Under the pieces are notes generated by a model. The model saw only the letters and a list, made by a program, of their open reading frames with translations, was not told the origin of the DNA and made no database searches. A DNA stretch of 64,000 bases from Eucommia ulmoides (lineage: Eukaryota; Streptophyta; Magnoliopsida; Garryales; Eucommiaceae). The DNA is taken from the NCBI GenBank assembly GCA_016647705.1, contig CM028338.1:37458676-37522675 (forward strand), given 5' to 3'. Shown piece after piece: positions 13,949 through 25,169 of the stretch; positions within the stretch are counted from its first letter, which is position 1, and each line of letters begins with the position of its first letter. Made by a program: the position numbers and the translations under genes.

Positions 13949-16254
13949 TGTTGGCCCAAAGAGCGACCTAAAAGGGGGGATGAATTGGGTACTTACAAAA
14001 TTTAAACAAATAAATCATTTAAACACTTAATATCAAATAATCAAAATTTCCTAAATTAATTATTATCTTAGTTACACAGCTTATAAGTGTTTAATACTAA
14101 GTGCACACCCAAACACAATATAAAGAATATAAATAATGTAGCACACCAAGATATATCTTGATTCAGTAAGCTAGCATTGCCTAATTCAGTCCTTTGAGCT
14201 CCATGGAGATTCGAAACCACTCAACCTCTGATTTTTTTACCAGTTAGGAATCAAACCCTTACAATGATTTTTTTACAGGCACATAATCAATCTTTATAAA
14301 TTTATCATTTTTCCAGACCAAGGATGAACCCTATCTTTTTATCAGACTAAAGATTAATCTCACCACTCTCTCAAGTATCCTTTTCATAAGTAAAAATTGA
14401 ACTTTTACAATTCACTCAAAAAAACACAATTCAGTTGCAGGAAGAATCAAAACCTAATTCTTTTCAAGGGAAAATAATAACCTAACCGTTTTGTAGAATA
14501 AAGATCAAACTCTAATTTTTTTCTCAGGAAAAAGATCGAAATTTAGCTATCCTTACTAGACACCGTCCCAAACATGTCTTATCCGCTCAAACTCACAAAT
14601 ACAAAAAAAAAAAAAAAAATTCTTCCCACAAGGAGTTTCTACCATCTCAATACAAATATACTCAATTAATATCTCGAAAATTACTACGTGATAGATATAA
14701 TGTGCGGCAAACAATATCTGATTAAATAAATAAGTGGGTAGCACAATTTAGAACACGTAATCAAATAATCAAATAAAATCGTTTTAAAAAGATTTTTCAA
14801 GCTTGTAAGTTTAAAAATAATTTTCTAACAATCTTATAACCAATTAATCAATAATAATGTCAATTTAGAATAAAGAACAAAAGTTTAAAAAGATCTCACC
14901 AAAACAATACCGAATATGGAAACAGAATCGTAATAGAGCACAAGTTGATAACGCCAAATCAACAACGCTTTAGATGAAAAACTTAACACAAAAATCCCAT
15001 AGAAATTTCAGTGAAAAAATCACTCTTATAAAAGTTTAAAACTGATTGTTCTTGATGTGATTTCTCTCAATCCCGCATGTCTATTTTTATAGATAGATAT
15101 CACGCCCTACAACAATTACTTCAAAAGATATGCCTCTAAAAGGCTCTCTTAGACCCTATATAATATTATCTTCCGTTTCAGGGATATTCCACTTAAAAAT
15201 ATCTTTTAAATCTCTCAAATAAGTTCATGAAATATTTCTTAATTTACAATCATAAAGATAGGAAGTATTAAATTACTTATATTAAGAGAATCATAAATTA
15301 AGTGGACCAAATCAATAGAAATAATCAAATAGACGTAACATATCTTAAATTAGTTCAAATATCGCAAATCTCTCAATTGGAATCCTAAAAAACGGATAGT
15401 TTTTTACCAAAAGACTAAGTCACATGAAATTACAACCGACATTGTCGGTTGACCAAACCCAAAAATTTGGTTGACAAATTGATTTAGAGGTAAAACCCAA
15501 CAAAAACTCACAGGCCAATTGGCTGACCGAATTTTCCTATTCGATTGACAGAATGATATAGGTTGGTTCACTTTTGTTAAAAAAAAAAAAAAAACACTGA
15601 CTCAAACGGTTGACTAATTTGTTTCAATCGGTTGAGTAATTAATATAGGTTGGTCTATTTCTGCTTTGAAAAACTCACTACTTGAAACGGTTAACTGATT
15701 TCTTCTAATCGGTTGACAGATTACTTCAGGATGTCCACTTTCTTCACGATTTCAGCCACTATTTCAATGGATTAGTAGCACATCATTTCTATTCCAAAAC
15801 TCACTATTTGATTCAGTTAATTGATTATTTTTCTCGGTTAAATGAATTGACCCGAAAATATACATTTTTATACTTTAAACCATGTTTTCTAATTAGGTCA
15901 ATTATCAATTTGATTTCACAAAATGAGCACATAAAAATCATTAATTAGGATCTTAAACTCTATCATTTCAATATCAAAGCACATATAAAGATAATTTATT
16001 TAAAGTATTGTGTGTGATCCTAATTCGGATTGCATTAAGAGTATATGAGCAGAGAGTTATTTTCACCTAATTTTTTTCGAGTTTTTCAACACTCTTTATT
16101 TTTTCATTGTGTCATTTGCACCCTTTATGTTTTCTTCATGATATCTTCTTCTTGAACAACTATATGAAAAAAAAATTCTGAAATACTCGACAAACACATT
16201 AGTTCTACCAAAAACATCACTACTTAATTGTCTATCAAAACTTAGGGTTCAATA
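13949..16254 (-). repeat. 5' LTR of the copia element
   Basis: It runs TGTTGGCCC at 13949 to gggttcaata at 16245-16254, the last bases matching the family's GGGATCAACA with substitutions. It is homologous in the same orientation to 2850-4846. It contains an A18 run near 14604 and the GGTTGACC-type repeat patch at about 15430-15850. Confidence 0.85.
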
Positions 16255-16518
16255 ATTAACTTTGATGTTTTCTTAGAAAAAAATATATAACGACACTCTC
16301 TTTGAATATGAGGATGGGTTGTGCTCAATTAAAAAGTATAGTGAGAAAACTTTTTCAGGATTATATAATAAGATATAAAAAAATTTCAAGATAAAAAATA
16401 ACTTTCCCTTTGTCATCTCAGGCATACACATAAAAATAAAAACATCATTTTTTGTCATCTCAAAAAGAGGGAAGGGTGAATCAAAACATCATCTAAATCC
16501 CGAATGATTTTTGAAAAT

Positions 16519-17732
16519 TGTTGATCCGCCAAAATCTCAAAATATTTTCTCTTTCAAATTTTGGGACTAAAATTTCATTTGAAAAACATAACAATAATGA
16601 TAATAATTTAAACCATATAATTTTTTCATATTTTTCAAGAAGGCTTATATTAGGAAAAAAAAAATGATTTAAACTTTAGTTATCAGCTTAATCACACAAA
16701 CAACAAGACAATTATATTGAACAAGAGATACTCAACAATTTTTTTAAATGTTTTGCCATTATAGGCATTATTTAAATTCTTTACATACAGACTTGTGACT
16801 TTCATTTGAAAAACATCAAGAATTCATATCAAATTAGTTTTTAAAAAAGAGAGTGTATATTTTCTGATATATTTCTTTGTGAGAATTTTGTTGCAAAAAT
16901 TCTTGATCGTGAAAAAAGATATTTTTGCGAAAATATCGGGTTTTATTCTACATTGTTATTCTTTACATCTATTTCAAAAATATTCAATAAGATCACTCTA
17001 TTTATATTTACTTGCTCAAATTATTGTGCTTTTCGTGATTCATATATATTCTGAATATTTGAGCTTGCTATATTTGTGGTCGAAAATCATTTTGTTGAAG
17101 TATATTGAAAATATTTCAAAAACGGTTTTCCTGAAAATCTGATTAAGAAAATATGTGTTTTAATTGTTAAAAAATCATATTTATTATCTTACCTAATTTT
17201 TATCACTAGCCTATCGGAACATTAATTGAGTTTAAATTTGAATTGATGTGGTAAAAGCTTATGTAAAAATAAACTTATTAATTTTTTGTATTTTTTAGTT
17301 GTAGCTTAGACGTAATTGTACCTGATTTAAGTGAGAGTGTACTAGGCATAAAGGGGCGTCGTCTAATCAGGTTTAATCCTGCGCCAAAGAAAAAGATAGG
17401 TTTGATTCCAAACCTAAGAAAATAATTAGGTTAATCCTGCGTTTGTGAAAATAATTGTTGTAAATGTTTGGTTCCTACCTGAGAGAAGGATCGAGATTAG
17501 TGGATTGTGAATTCCTTGCGGGAGCTCAGGGGAGAGAACGTAGACAAGAGTAGTTTGCCAAACCTCTATAAATCTTGGTGTCAATTTCTCTACCTTTATC
17601 TATTTGGTTGTATACTTAATTAAAACATGTTTTCACTGAATATCAAGATAATAACTGGTTAGAGAAATTGAAGTGATTTGAGAATTTATTTTTAACTTTT
17701 TATCTACCCCTGGGTATATCTTTGGACCAACA
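16519..17732 (+). mobile_element. Diverged shorter family A-like LTR
   Basis: It starts TGTTGATCCGCC at 16519 and ends TTGGACCAACA at 17732. The interior has the family's blocks in plus orientation (tatcactagc near 17205, attaattgag, the taatcctgcg/aaagataggtt phrases at 17370-17450, and tggattgtgaattccttgcg near 17500). It is about 0.8 kb shorter than other copies and lacks their GTCGAC repeat patch. The flanking 5-mers (aaaat / ggttt) differ. Confidence 0.6.
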
Positions 17733-18190
17733 GGTTTGTTTTTTGCATACTGTCTCATGATATACATTATGTAAATTCCGTGTTCAGTCTTGAGAATGAT
17801 AAAATATAAAACATAAATTACATTCTTGATTTGATTAAGTAATAGTATGGAACTTTCATTACAAGAGAATAAATTGTTATACGTATGGTTCTTTTTGTTG
17901 TGGAGAATCGAAACATTGTTCGATTTTTCCCTCCCCCCAGCCTTGGAGTATGTTTGTGGTGATATATTATTTGATGAAAAAATTTTATTTGTAATTTACG
18001 ATTAATTATAGTTACATGCAAATTCAATTAATATTTTTGAAGTTATATTCAGTTTGAAGCATACCAATGTTTAGGTATCCTTGTAGTAATAATCAGAGGC
18101 GGTTCCCTTGGTCTTATTGAATTGTAGAACGTCTATTTCATTTCAAAAATATCAAAAACAAACAACGTCCAGTGGTTAGGGTATGCATAA
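17733..18190. other. Spacer without a supported gene
   Basis: AT-rich sequence between a copia LTR and the gypsy element. The short minus ORF at 17818-18027 has no recognisable domain. A tRNA-like phrase (gtccagtggttagggtatg) near 18167-18185 has no matching acceptor stem. Confidence 0.45.
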
Positions 18191-19757
18191 TGTAACAACC
18201 CGATTTTCTAAGGCCGCTATTGCGGTTTCTCCTATAGAGAATTATACCCAAATAGTTCACCATTTATAAATAAATTCCTATTATTATTATTTTCATCGAA
18301 CGGCCAATTTAATCGATAATTTATACCAATATTTTGTTCTATAAATCTAATAAATTTCATCAATTAAAGCGATACTTTTAATTTATATTTCACAAATTTG
18401 ACAAATTAATAAATATAACTAATACAATTTTAAATAGAAATTTCACGACAATTTTATTTATCGACAACGATAATTTTACAAAATAATTTATATTTTAATT
18501 AATAGAAATCTGATAAATTTTACAGTGCGATGGTGTTAATTATAATAGTCGATTTCACCGATTACAACAGTAAATAATAATTACAATTTCTATAAATAGA
18601 AATTCAACTCCAGGCACCGATTCGTCCTCACTGACCTTGCACTCAAAACTGTGGGGTTGTGAGCCAACGCTCAGTAGAACTCCAACCCCTCTAATACGTG
18701 CATTTTAATTTAATACGCCACATAAAACACATTAGCATGCTTTTCACATGTTTTCCACATTGTCCAAATTATTTCATATAATTTAACAGGTAAAATTCTA
18801 CAACCATTTATCATAAATCACACAATGAGAAAATTACATACATATATTAAAAGAATTCGAAATTCTACCTGTTCTGAATCTTCCATTGGCCGTGAGATGG
18901 GTTTTTGGTTTTTTATTTGGGTTGTTTGAGTATTTTTTTTTCCTTTTTTTTTTTTTTTTTCTTCTTCTTCTTTCTTTTTCCTTTTTTGTTTCTGTTTGCT
19001 CTCAGCCACCGACACCCTCTCACAGTTCACCGCTAGCGATCACACCGATCACAACCCAAATTCAACCGTCTGAACCCACACACCCACGAATGATCAGAAC
19101 AGTACACACACACACACTCCCTGCAACCGTTACACCCACAACAATCACACCCATACACACACACGCACACACACAGGGCACTAATTACACACACATATGA
19201 CCTGGCCGGTGACACGCACACACTACTGGCGTTGGGTTTCAGCTGACCGACACATACACACCCACCCACACAATCACCGGCGATCTCACGCACACCTAGC
19301 GAACTACAACGATCACCCACGCATACACACATACGTCAGATGAACAACACACACCACTAGACGACGACGACGTCTAAACGACGGACACAAGCAGTACACA
19401 CACCGAACACACTGTTGGACAACACACACACACACACACACACACGCTGAAACTCACACTCACACCGACAGACCAACGACGAAAAGAACACACCTGAAAC
19501 GGACGAACGGCGATGATCCCACATCATCGAAGCGAACGAGTACACCGCCACACCTATGACGGACGGACAACGACGACCCACTGTCGACAACCAAAAATCT
19601 GCTCACCTATACCCATTCATCGAACGACGGCGATCAACCACCCACCGACTCCCACATCGCGTTTTGGTTTTGCAGATGGGTTAAATGCATGGATGTTTAT
19701 GTGTGTATATACATATATGCGAGATTGTTGCCGCGTGTCTCTTCCCTTGTTGATGTG

Positions 19758-19805
<48 letters not shown>

Positions 19806-20047
19806 ATATAACGTTTTCCTTCATTAGGAAGGAAAAGAAAAATAATTTATTTAAATTACACTAATTCCCCTCAATTTTCTTTAAGTTATTGATTAACCCC
19901 AAAATCTAAAATTAATATTTTGAAAATTACAAATTGACCCCTAAAATTTTAAATTAAATCATAAATGGCACAATCTACCCCGTTATTTTCTAAATGTGCT
20001 AAAAATTATAGCTTAAATTGTGCGTATACAAAAATTAGGGTCTTACA
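18191..20047 (-). repeat. 3' LTR of the gypsy-type element
   Basis: On the minus strand it runs TGTAAGACCC (20047) to GGGTTGTTACA (18191). It contains CA-rich low-complexity sequence at 19080-19460, an uninterrupted (AC)n tract at 19761-19796 and a polypyrimidine stretch at 18932-18980. The ORFs predicted across it are Cys/Val or Phe runs from these simple repeats. Confidence 0.8.
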
Positions 20048-20060
20048 ACTCTTCCTCACT
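20048..20060 (-). promoter_or_regulatory. Polypurine tract of the gypsy-type element
   Basis: Minus strand agtgaggaagagt lies immediately before the LTR start TGTAAGACCC. The position and purine content fit the plus-strand primer of reverse transcription. Confidence 0.7.
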
Positions 20061-20739
20061 AAAAGATATTTTATCCCAAAATTTTTGTTCAAAATAATAG
20101 TACTTCAGAATCGCTCCGCATGGTCATGTTAGTCACATTTGATTCTAGAACAATTATTCTCCATATAGGGTCCCATAACCAAAAGTCATCCATAATTCTT
20201 AACCGTCATATCACTTTCATACATCGCAACATTTTCATTCGCAGTGACCCACATTATATCCAATAACCGACAAACAGGGTGCACTTTGGTCGGTAACACC
20301 TAGCACAGACAATCAACTATCAAAAAATCTTATATTCCTAAATGCTTCCGCTGCGCTACTCTGATAAAAATCACAATAAATAACAATATAATTTTAACAC
20401 ATCACGGTATTCTTACTGGATTTGGTCTATCTCATTTTCAATAGGGCTACAACCTCAATAATTTTCTCATTTGGCATGACTTTTCAAGTCCACTGCCATA
20501 TCCCATGACCAATATTTATCCATTCCATCCAACATTTAAACCAACATGTTCTCAACTAACCTCATAAGCAACAGATAACCCAAACTCTACGTGAACTGAC
20601 CCGTGAGACTAAAAATCATCAATCCCAATATCCACATCAAAATTTCAATAATTTCGTAAACGTTTTATAAATATTACCACAATCTAACTTCAAATAATCA
20701 ATTTTTTTGCAATACTTCAAAATCACATAAATATTTTTC

Positions 20740-20960
20740 AAAACATATAAATATCACCGAACCACATAAATATATCCAGAATCATATTGCTATTTGGAAA
20801 TATGTAAATTCATCGCAACCACGTAAATACGTCTCAAAACACTCAAATACATGTCAACCATATAAATACGTCTCAATCCACATAAAGACACCTCGAATAT
20901 ATAACCACATATAAATATGTATCGAAATACATAAATACGTCCCAACTACGAAAATCCAAT
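20740..20960. repeat. Degenerate 20-25 bp minisatellite
   Basis: About nine imperfect copies of a unit like accacataaatacgtctc, most regular at 20815-20945. It lies in the non-coding interior of the gypsy-type element. Confidence 0.6.
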
Positions 20961-21539
20961 ATGTCACAAATGGTCAATAATCACTGTAACATGTATATAA
21001 AAGTATTATATAAAGCTCCAATAAATTTTTAAAATACCTATCAATTTCAAGAATAATTCAAATTATCCTTTCTGCATTAACTCCCAATAGTCTCCCAATG
21101 ACCCTACATCCCGGCTCCATCTAACACTAGTAGTGGACCAATATCCATCTGAGTTATTTTTTATCGGTGTACTATCTTCGTAATATAAAAATATTTTATG
21201 GATAAAGTATTTTCATCCAAATCCACTTTCCAATAAAATGTAGCCATACTAGCAATATTCAAATCTCAACAAAATATAACCAACTCATTGACAATATCAA
21301 AATCCCAATAGAATATCATCGAAATAGAATATTCGGATTTAAATCAACTCGTCAACTCGCTTGTATATAATAAACTACCATACTTCCTTATTAGTCATAG
21401 AATCGTTTACCTCACGATCGAGAGTTACGACGGTACTGTAATCTATCCAACTGGGTCATCTAAAGTGACTATCAATGTTAGGACCATTTATTATCCCCAA
21501 TGGTAGGGGTACCACCAATAGGATTTGCACTCCTAATGG

Positions 21540-21790
21540 GTCAAATAAACCACCTGCCGGACTAATCCTCCGTACAGGTCATAATAATCAACCACCTGGA
21601 AGACTATCCTCCTGACAGGTCAAAACCATCCTGCAGGACATGCCCTTCTGATATGATCACAATAATCAACCACCTGTAGGACCGACACTCCTGACAGGTC
21701 AATAACATAATCAACCACCTACAGGACGTACCCTCCCAACAGGTCAAAACCATCCCGTAGGATATGCCCTCCTGACGAGATCAAAACTAT
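21540..21790. repeat. Minisatellite with CCTG/CAGG cores
   Basis: Repeated phrases aatcaaccacctg, aggac, ctcctgacaggtca occur about four to five times with alternating longer and shorter spacers, near 21546, 21588, 21640, 21668, 21712 and 21750. Each unit contains a short inverted CCTG/CAGG pair. Confidence 0.65.
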
Positions 21791-22744
21791 GACATAGCAG
21801 GATAATAAAACTATTTTTCACTTTTAAAATTTTATTTGATCCATGAATCATCGTAAAACCGTCCATTTCATCAACCTCTTTTTTTTTCATACTTTAATAC
21901 AAAAATATATTTTCACGATTTATATAGAAGACAGTATACACCTTTAAATTAATATTTTCAATTGAGCGACAACTCCTATGGTCTACAGCTAACACGACAC
22001 TCACCCAGACTTATTTAACTTATTATTGATAAGTTACATTAATCAACCGCCATTTAAGATGTTAATATGTTCAAATTAAAATGGTAGGGACCAAAGTGAA
22101 ATAATGCTAACAACACATAAATGCAAAGGGTCCAACCACCGGAAAAACATAATGGAGACGTCAATGCATATACATATTATTAACCCCACTATCAGATATT
22201 AATATTTTTTTATCTACAACTACATATTAGGAATTTGTCCACTATCATAGATTAATACCAAATCAAATGCACTATATTTCATTTATAAGAATCCGAAAAT
22301 TTATTACTTAATCGAATAAATTTCACAACCACAACGGTTTATACAAATATCACAAAAGATAACTTGATATCAAGTCCCAATTTTTTTTTCAAGTTAATAT
22401 GATCAAATTGAAACTATACAGACCCAAAATGTATAATTTAACTAAAGTGATCCACATAATCAATCACCCATAAATCTAGGGGCCAAAATAAAAAATTTCA
22501 AAATGAAAAAGAAAGAAAGAATGGAAACAGTAACCTTAACCAAACGCCACACACATATATTTTTTTTTTCTCTTTCTTTCTTTTTTTTTTTCTCATTTTG
22601 CAGATTTTTTTTTCCTTTTTTTTTTTTTTCTTTTCACTTTCACTTTTATTTCACGGTTTATATTAAAATTATTATTTTTACATATTAAACAATTTATTAT
22701 GAATAATGGGTATCATAACCCAGTCTCAGGACGGTCGCAAACCT

Positions 22745-22756
22745 GCTCTGATACCA
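22745..22756 (-). promoter_or_regulatory. Primer-binding site for tRNA-iMet
   Basis: Minus strand TGGTATCAGAGC, a perfect match to the standard plant initiator-tRNA primer site, 2 nt from the LTR end remnant TTACA at 22759. It fixes the element's orientation. Confidence 0.9.
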
Positions 22757-22771
22757 CCTGTAACGGCCCGA

Positions 22772-23705
22772 TGTGCGTGAGATCGCCGGCGGTTGTGTGG
22801 GTGGGTGTGTATGTGTCGGTCAACTGAAACCTAACGCCGGCAGTGTGTGCGTATCGCCGGCCAGGTCATGTGGGTGTGTGATCGGTGCTCTGTGTGTGTG
22901 TGTGTGTGTGATTGTTGTGTGTGTAATGGTTGCAAGGAGTGTGTGTGTGTTCTGTTCTGATCATTCGTGGGTGTGTAGGTTCAAACAGTTGAGTTTGGGT
23001 TGTGATCGGTGTGATCGCCGGCGATGAACTGTGAGAGGGTGTCGGCGGCTGAGAGCAAAAAAAAAAGGGAAAAAAAATAAACAAACAACCCAAATAAAAA
23101 CCAAAAACCCATCTCGCAGCCAACGAAAGATTTGGAACAGATAGAATTCTGAACTCTTTTAATATATGTATGTAATTTTCTCATTGTGTGATTTATGGTA
23201 AATGGTTGTGGAATTTTACCTGTTAAATTATATGAAATAATTTGGACAATGTGAAAAATATGCTAATATGTTTTATGTGGCGTATTAAATTAAAATACAC
23301 GTATTAGAAGGGTTGGAGTTCTACTAAACGTTGGCTCACAACCCCACAGTTTTGATTGCAGGGTCGGTGAGGACGAATTGGCACCGAGAGTTGAATTTCT
23401 ATTTATAGAATTGTAATTATTATTTACTATTGTAATCGGTGAAATCAACTATTATAATTAACACCGTCGCACTCTTAAATTTATCAGATTTCTATTAATT
23501 AAAATATGAATTATTTAGTAAAATTATCGTTGTCGATAAATAAAATTGTAGTGTAATTTCTATTTAAAATTGTATTAGTTATATTTATTAATCTATCGAA
23601 TTTGTGAAATATAAATTAAAAGTATCGCCCTAGTTGATGAAATTTATTGGATTTATAGAACAAAATATTGGTATAAATTATCGGTTAAATTGGTCGTTCG
23701 GCGGA

Positions 23706-23745
<40 letters not shown>

Positions 23746-23833
23746 GGAATTTATTTATAAATGGTGAACTATGTGGGTAGAATTCTCTATAGGAGAAACC
23801 GCAGTAGCGGCCCTAGGAAACCGAGTCGTTACA
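22772..23833 (+). repeat. Inverted, truncated LTR copy
   Basis: Read on the plus strand it follows the 3' LTR (18191-20047) read on the minus strand, from tgtgcgtgagatcgccgg to the LTR end gtcgttaca at 23833. It therefore has the opposite orientation to the element's LTR and lacks about 750 bp of the U3 start. The first LTR bases missing here coincide with the junction to the 13-bp properly oriented remnant at 22759-22771. Confidence 0.8.
23707..23745. repeat. (TAA)n microsatellite in the LTR
   Basis: Thirteen uninterrupted trinucleotides. The other LTR copy has only about four at the matching place near 18280-18293, so the tract expanded after duplication. Confidence 0.9.
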
Positions 23834-24199
23834 CATGGTGCCCGTCGAAACTCATCGAAAAATGTATGTATCCATAGTTGGTCGTGAACACGTCCTTGAT
23901 TTTTTTGTAGATATGGGCCAAGAGATTTTGATGGTCTTCTTTGAGAATGGTCTGGCATGGTAAGTTTTTATTATGAAAAATATTAATGTATTTAAGGTTT
24001 GACTTATCTGGAGCCTTCCCATTGATTGATCCAACACATCTACTGCAGATGTGCTTCTGATGTCGTTGATTGTATGCATCATATTTTCAAGGTATTCGCC
24101 GAATGAATCAATTACTTGCACTTACAAATGTGGTTAGTGTGTTTTTAACAAAGATAAGTTTATTTTCTAAATACTCACACTAATGCGACGTGAACATTT
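23834..24199 (-). other. Spacer with an unidentified possible coding stretch
   Basis: The minus strand at about 24005-24121 reads MQVIDSFGEYLENMMHTIND and onward for about 38 residues of ordinary composition before running into low-quality sequence. It could be an exon or a captured fragment; no family was recognised and no clear splice sites frame it. Confidence 0.3.
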
Positions 24200-24663
24200 T
24201 GTTGAATTTTTTTTAATGTACTAACATTAATTGAATTAATTATTTTACAAAAACAGATTAATGGATAGTCTATTATTTAAGTAGCCCAAATAATCAGTGA
24301 TCATATTTTGATTTGGGCTGTAACGTCTTTTATGTAGAAATCTAGTTAAGTAGCAAATATAGATTTAGGATTTCATTAAAACCCGTTATGAGATGACTCA
24401 ACGAGAAACCATAGTATGTATAATTAGGTCCCCTCCCTAGTCTAGATTAAGGGGTTTTTTCTCATTGAGAGCCGCCACCACAATAATCTAGATTATAGGG
24501 AGGAAGACTTAATTAGTAATCCGTTGCAACAGTTCAATCTCTTGCAATGGCCGAGATAGGTACGTTTTTTATTAATGTTCTTCATTGTTGTATTCTATAA
24601 TTCATGTATACTTTAGTTTATTGTTTAATTTTGTTTTATTGTGATTATAAGATATCATCAACA
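24200..24663 (+). repeat. 5' LTR of the 10-kb element
   Basis: 464 bp, tgttgaatttt to tcatcaaca. It aligns with 33747-34209 with numerous substitutions and few indels, so the insertion is not recent. Confidence 0.88.
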
Positions 24664-24665
24664 TG

Positions 24666-24677
24666 TGATATAAGAAC
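24666..24677 (+). promoter_or_regulatory. Degenerate tRNA-iMet primer-binding site
   Basis: tgatataagaac matches TGGTATCAGAGC at 9 of 12 positions and lies 2 nt inside the 5' LTR end, the expected place. Confidence 0.65.
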
Positions 24678-24984
24678 CTACATATATGATTTAGGATTTA
24701 CAATTGAAAATTGAATATAAATTTATGGGAAACTCATATTATGTTCAATGGTTGTGATTATGTTGTTTTATATGTACCTTTGTTCGTTCGTTTTATTCCT
24801 TAACATCTAGTTGTTGAAAATGTGGAAAGTTTTTATATGTTTTAATTTATTGAACTAGTTAGGATGTTGAGTTGTGTATTATGTACATCATCAAACCCTA
24901 ATTAACTTCCATGTTAGAAAACCTCATTTCGTCAATAGAAAAACACTGTAATGATGATTTCGTATCACCGTGTACCCATTCTTT

Positions 24985-25166
24985 CTCGCGCCCAAAAAGG
25001 CGGACGCGCGACGGTGGAGCTTTGGTGCGTGGCCAAGAACAAAGCCAACGACTCCGCCCTCGACTGGCCCGGCGACGCAGACTGTGGCCCCATTCAGCAA
25101 GGTGAGCCCTGCTTCGATTCCTCGGACATTTAGAGGACGACGTCGTTTGTCTTCAACAGTTACTTC
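24985..25166 (+). pseudogene. Captured X8-domain (callose-binding/PDCB-like) gene fragment
   Basis: The plus strand reads AQKGGRATVELWCVAKN (from about 24987), then DCGPIQQGEPCFDSSDI, a TAG stop at 25131-25133, then RTTSFVFNSYF. This is the order of the plant X8 (CBM43) domain: W-C-V-A-K, paired cysteines, P-I-Q-Q-G, C-(Y/F), and the (A/S)-F-x-F-N-x-Y close. Known X8 proteins bind beta-1,3-glucan at plasmodesmata or in beta-glucosidases. Here about four residues carrying one conserved Cys (the ACGP region) are missing, and a conserved Gln codon has become TAG. GC content is clearly higher than the surroundings. It lies about 320 bp inside the 5' LTR of a pol-less element, so it is read as a captured, broken host fragment, not a gene. 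Confidence 0.75.
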
Positions 25167-25169
25167 TCT

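Larger units (their letters stand above)
2850..16254 (-). mobile_element. Ty1/copia retrotransposon with two LTRs, decayed and interrupted
   Basis: Direct LTR copies at 2850-4846 and 13949-16254 flank minus-strand remnants of gag, integrase, RT and RNase H in the copia order (integrase before RT). The sequence next to the right LTR on the minus strand (ttggtacc, 13942-13949) keeps only part of a tRNA-Met primer site. A possible 5-bp duplication ataat (2845-2849 and 16252-16256) holds only if the right LTR ends at 16251; with the family-standard end at 16254 the flanks differ. The internal region carries the nested insertion 6138-10636. Many stops and frameshifts make it inactive. Confidence 0.85.
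18191..22771 (-). mobile_element. Gypsy-type LTR element without pol, minus strand
   Basis: Minus-strand order: a 13-bp LTR remnant (22759-22771, tcgggccgttaca), 2 nt, a perfect 12-nt tRNA-iMet primer site (22745-22756), about 2.7 kb of internal sequence with no pol reading frame, a PPT (20048-20060), then a full 1857-bp 3' LTR (18191-20047). The run from the PPT into TGTAAGACCC resembles the pol/PPT end of plant chromoviruses, with aattttgggataaaat just upstream (known family pattern). The lack of gag-pol makes it a non-autonomous derivative. The expected 5' LTR is replaced by an inverted, truncated copy at 22772-23833. Confidence 0.75.

Noticed and set aside
16879..17142. 87-codon plus ORF
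   Set aside because: It falls inside an LTR, is Leu/Ile/Phe-rich from AT-rich DNA, and has no counterpart in related LTR copies.
18165..18190. tRNA-like phrase gtccagtggttagggtatg
   Set aside because: No cloverleaf can be formed; acceptor stem and T-arm are missing.
18886..19806. Several ORFs rich in Phe, Cys/Val or His/Thr
   Set aside because: They are translations of polypyrimidine and (CA)n tracts inside an LTR, present in opposite frames on both strands.
18191..23833. Reading the inverted repeats as the ends of a large DNA transposon
   Set aside because: The PBS at 22745-22756, the PPT at 20048-20060 and the TG...CA LTR ends point to an LTR element with one inverted LTR; no matching TSD flanks the whole block.
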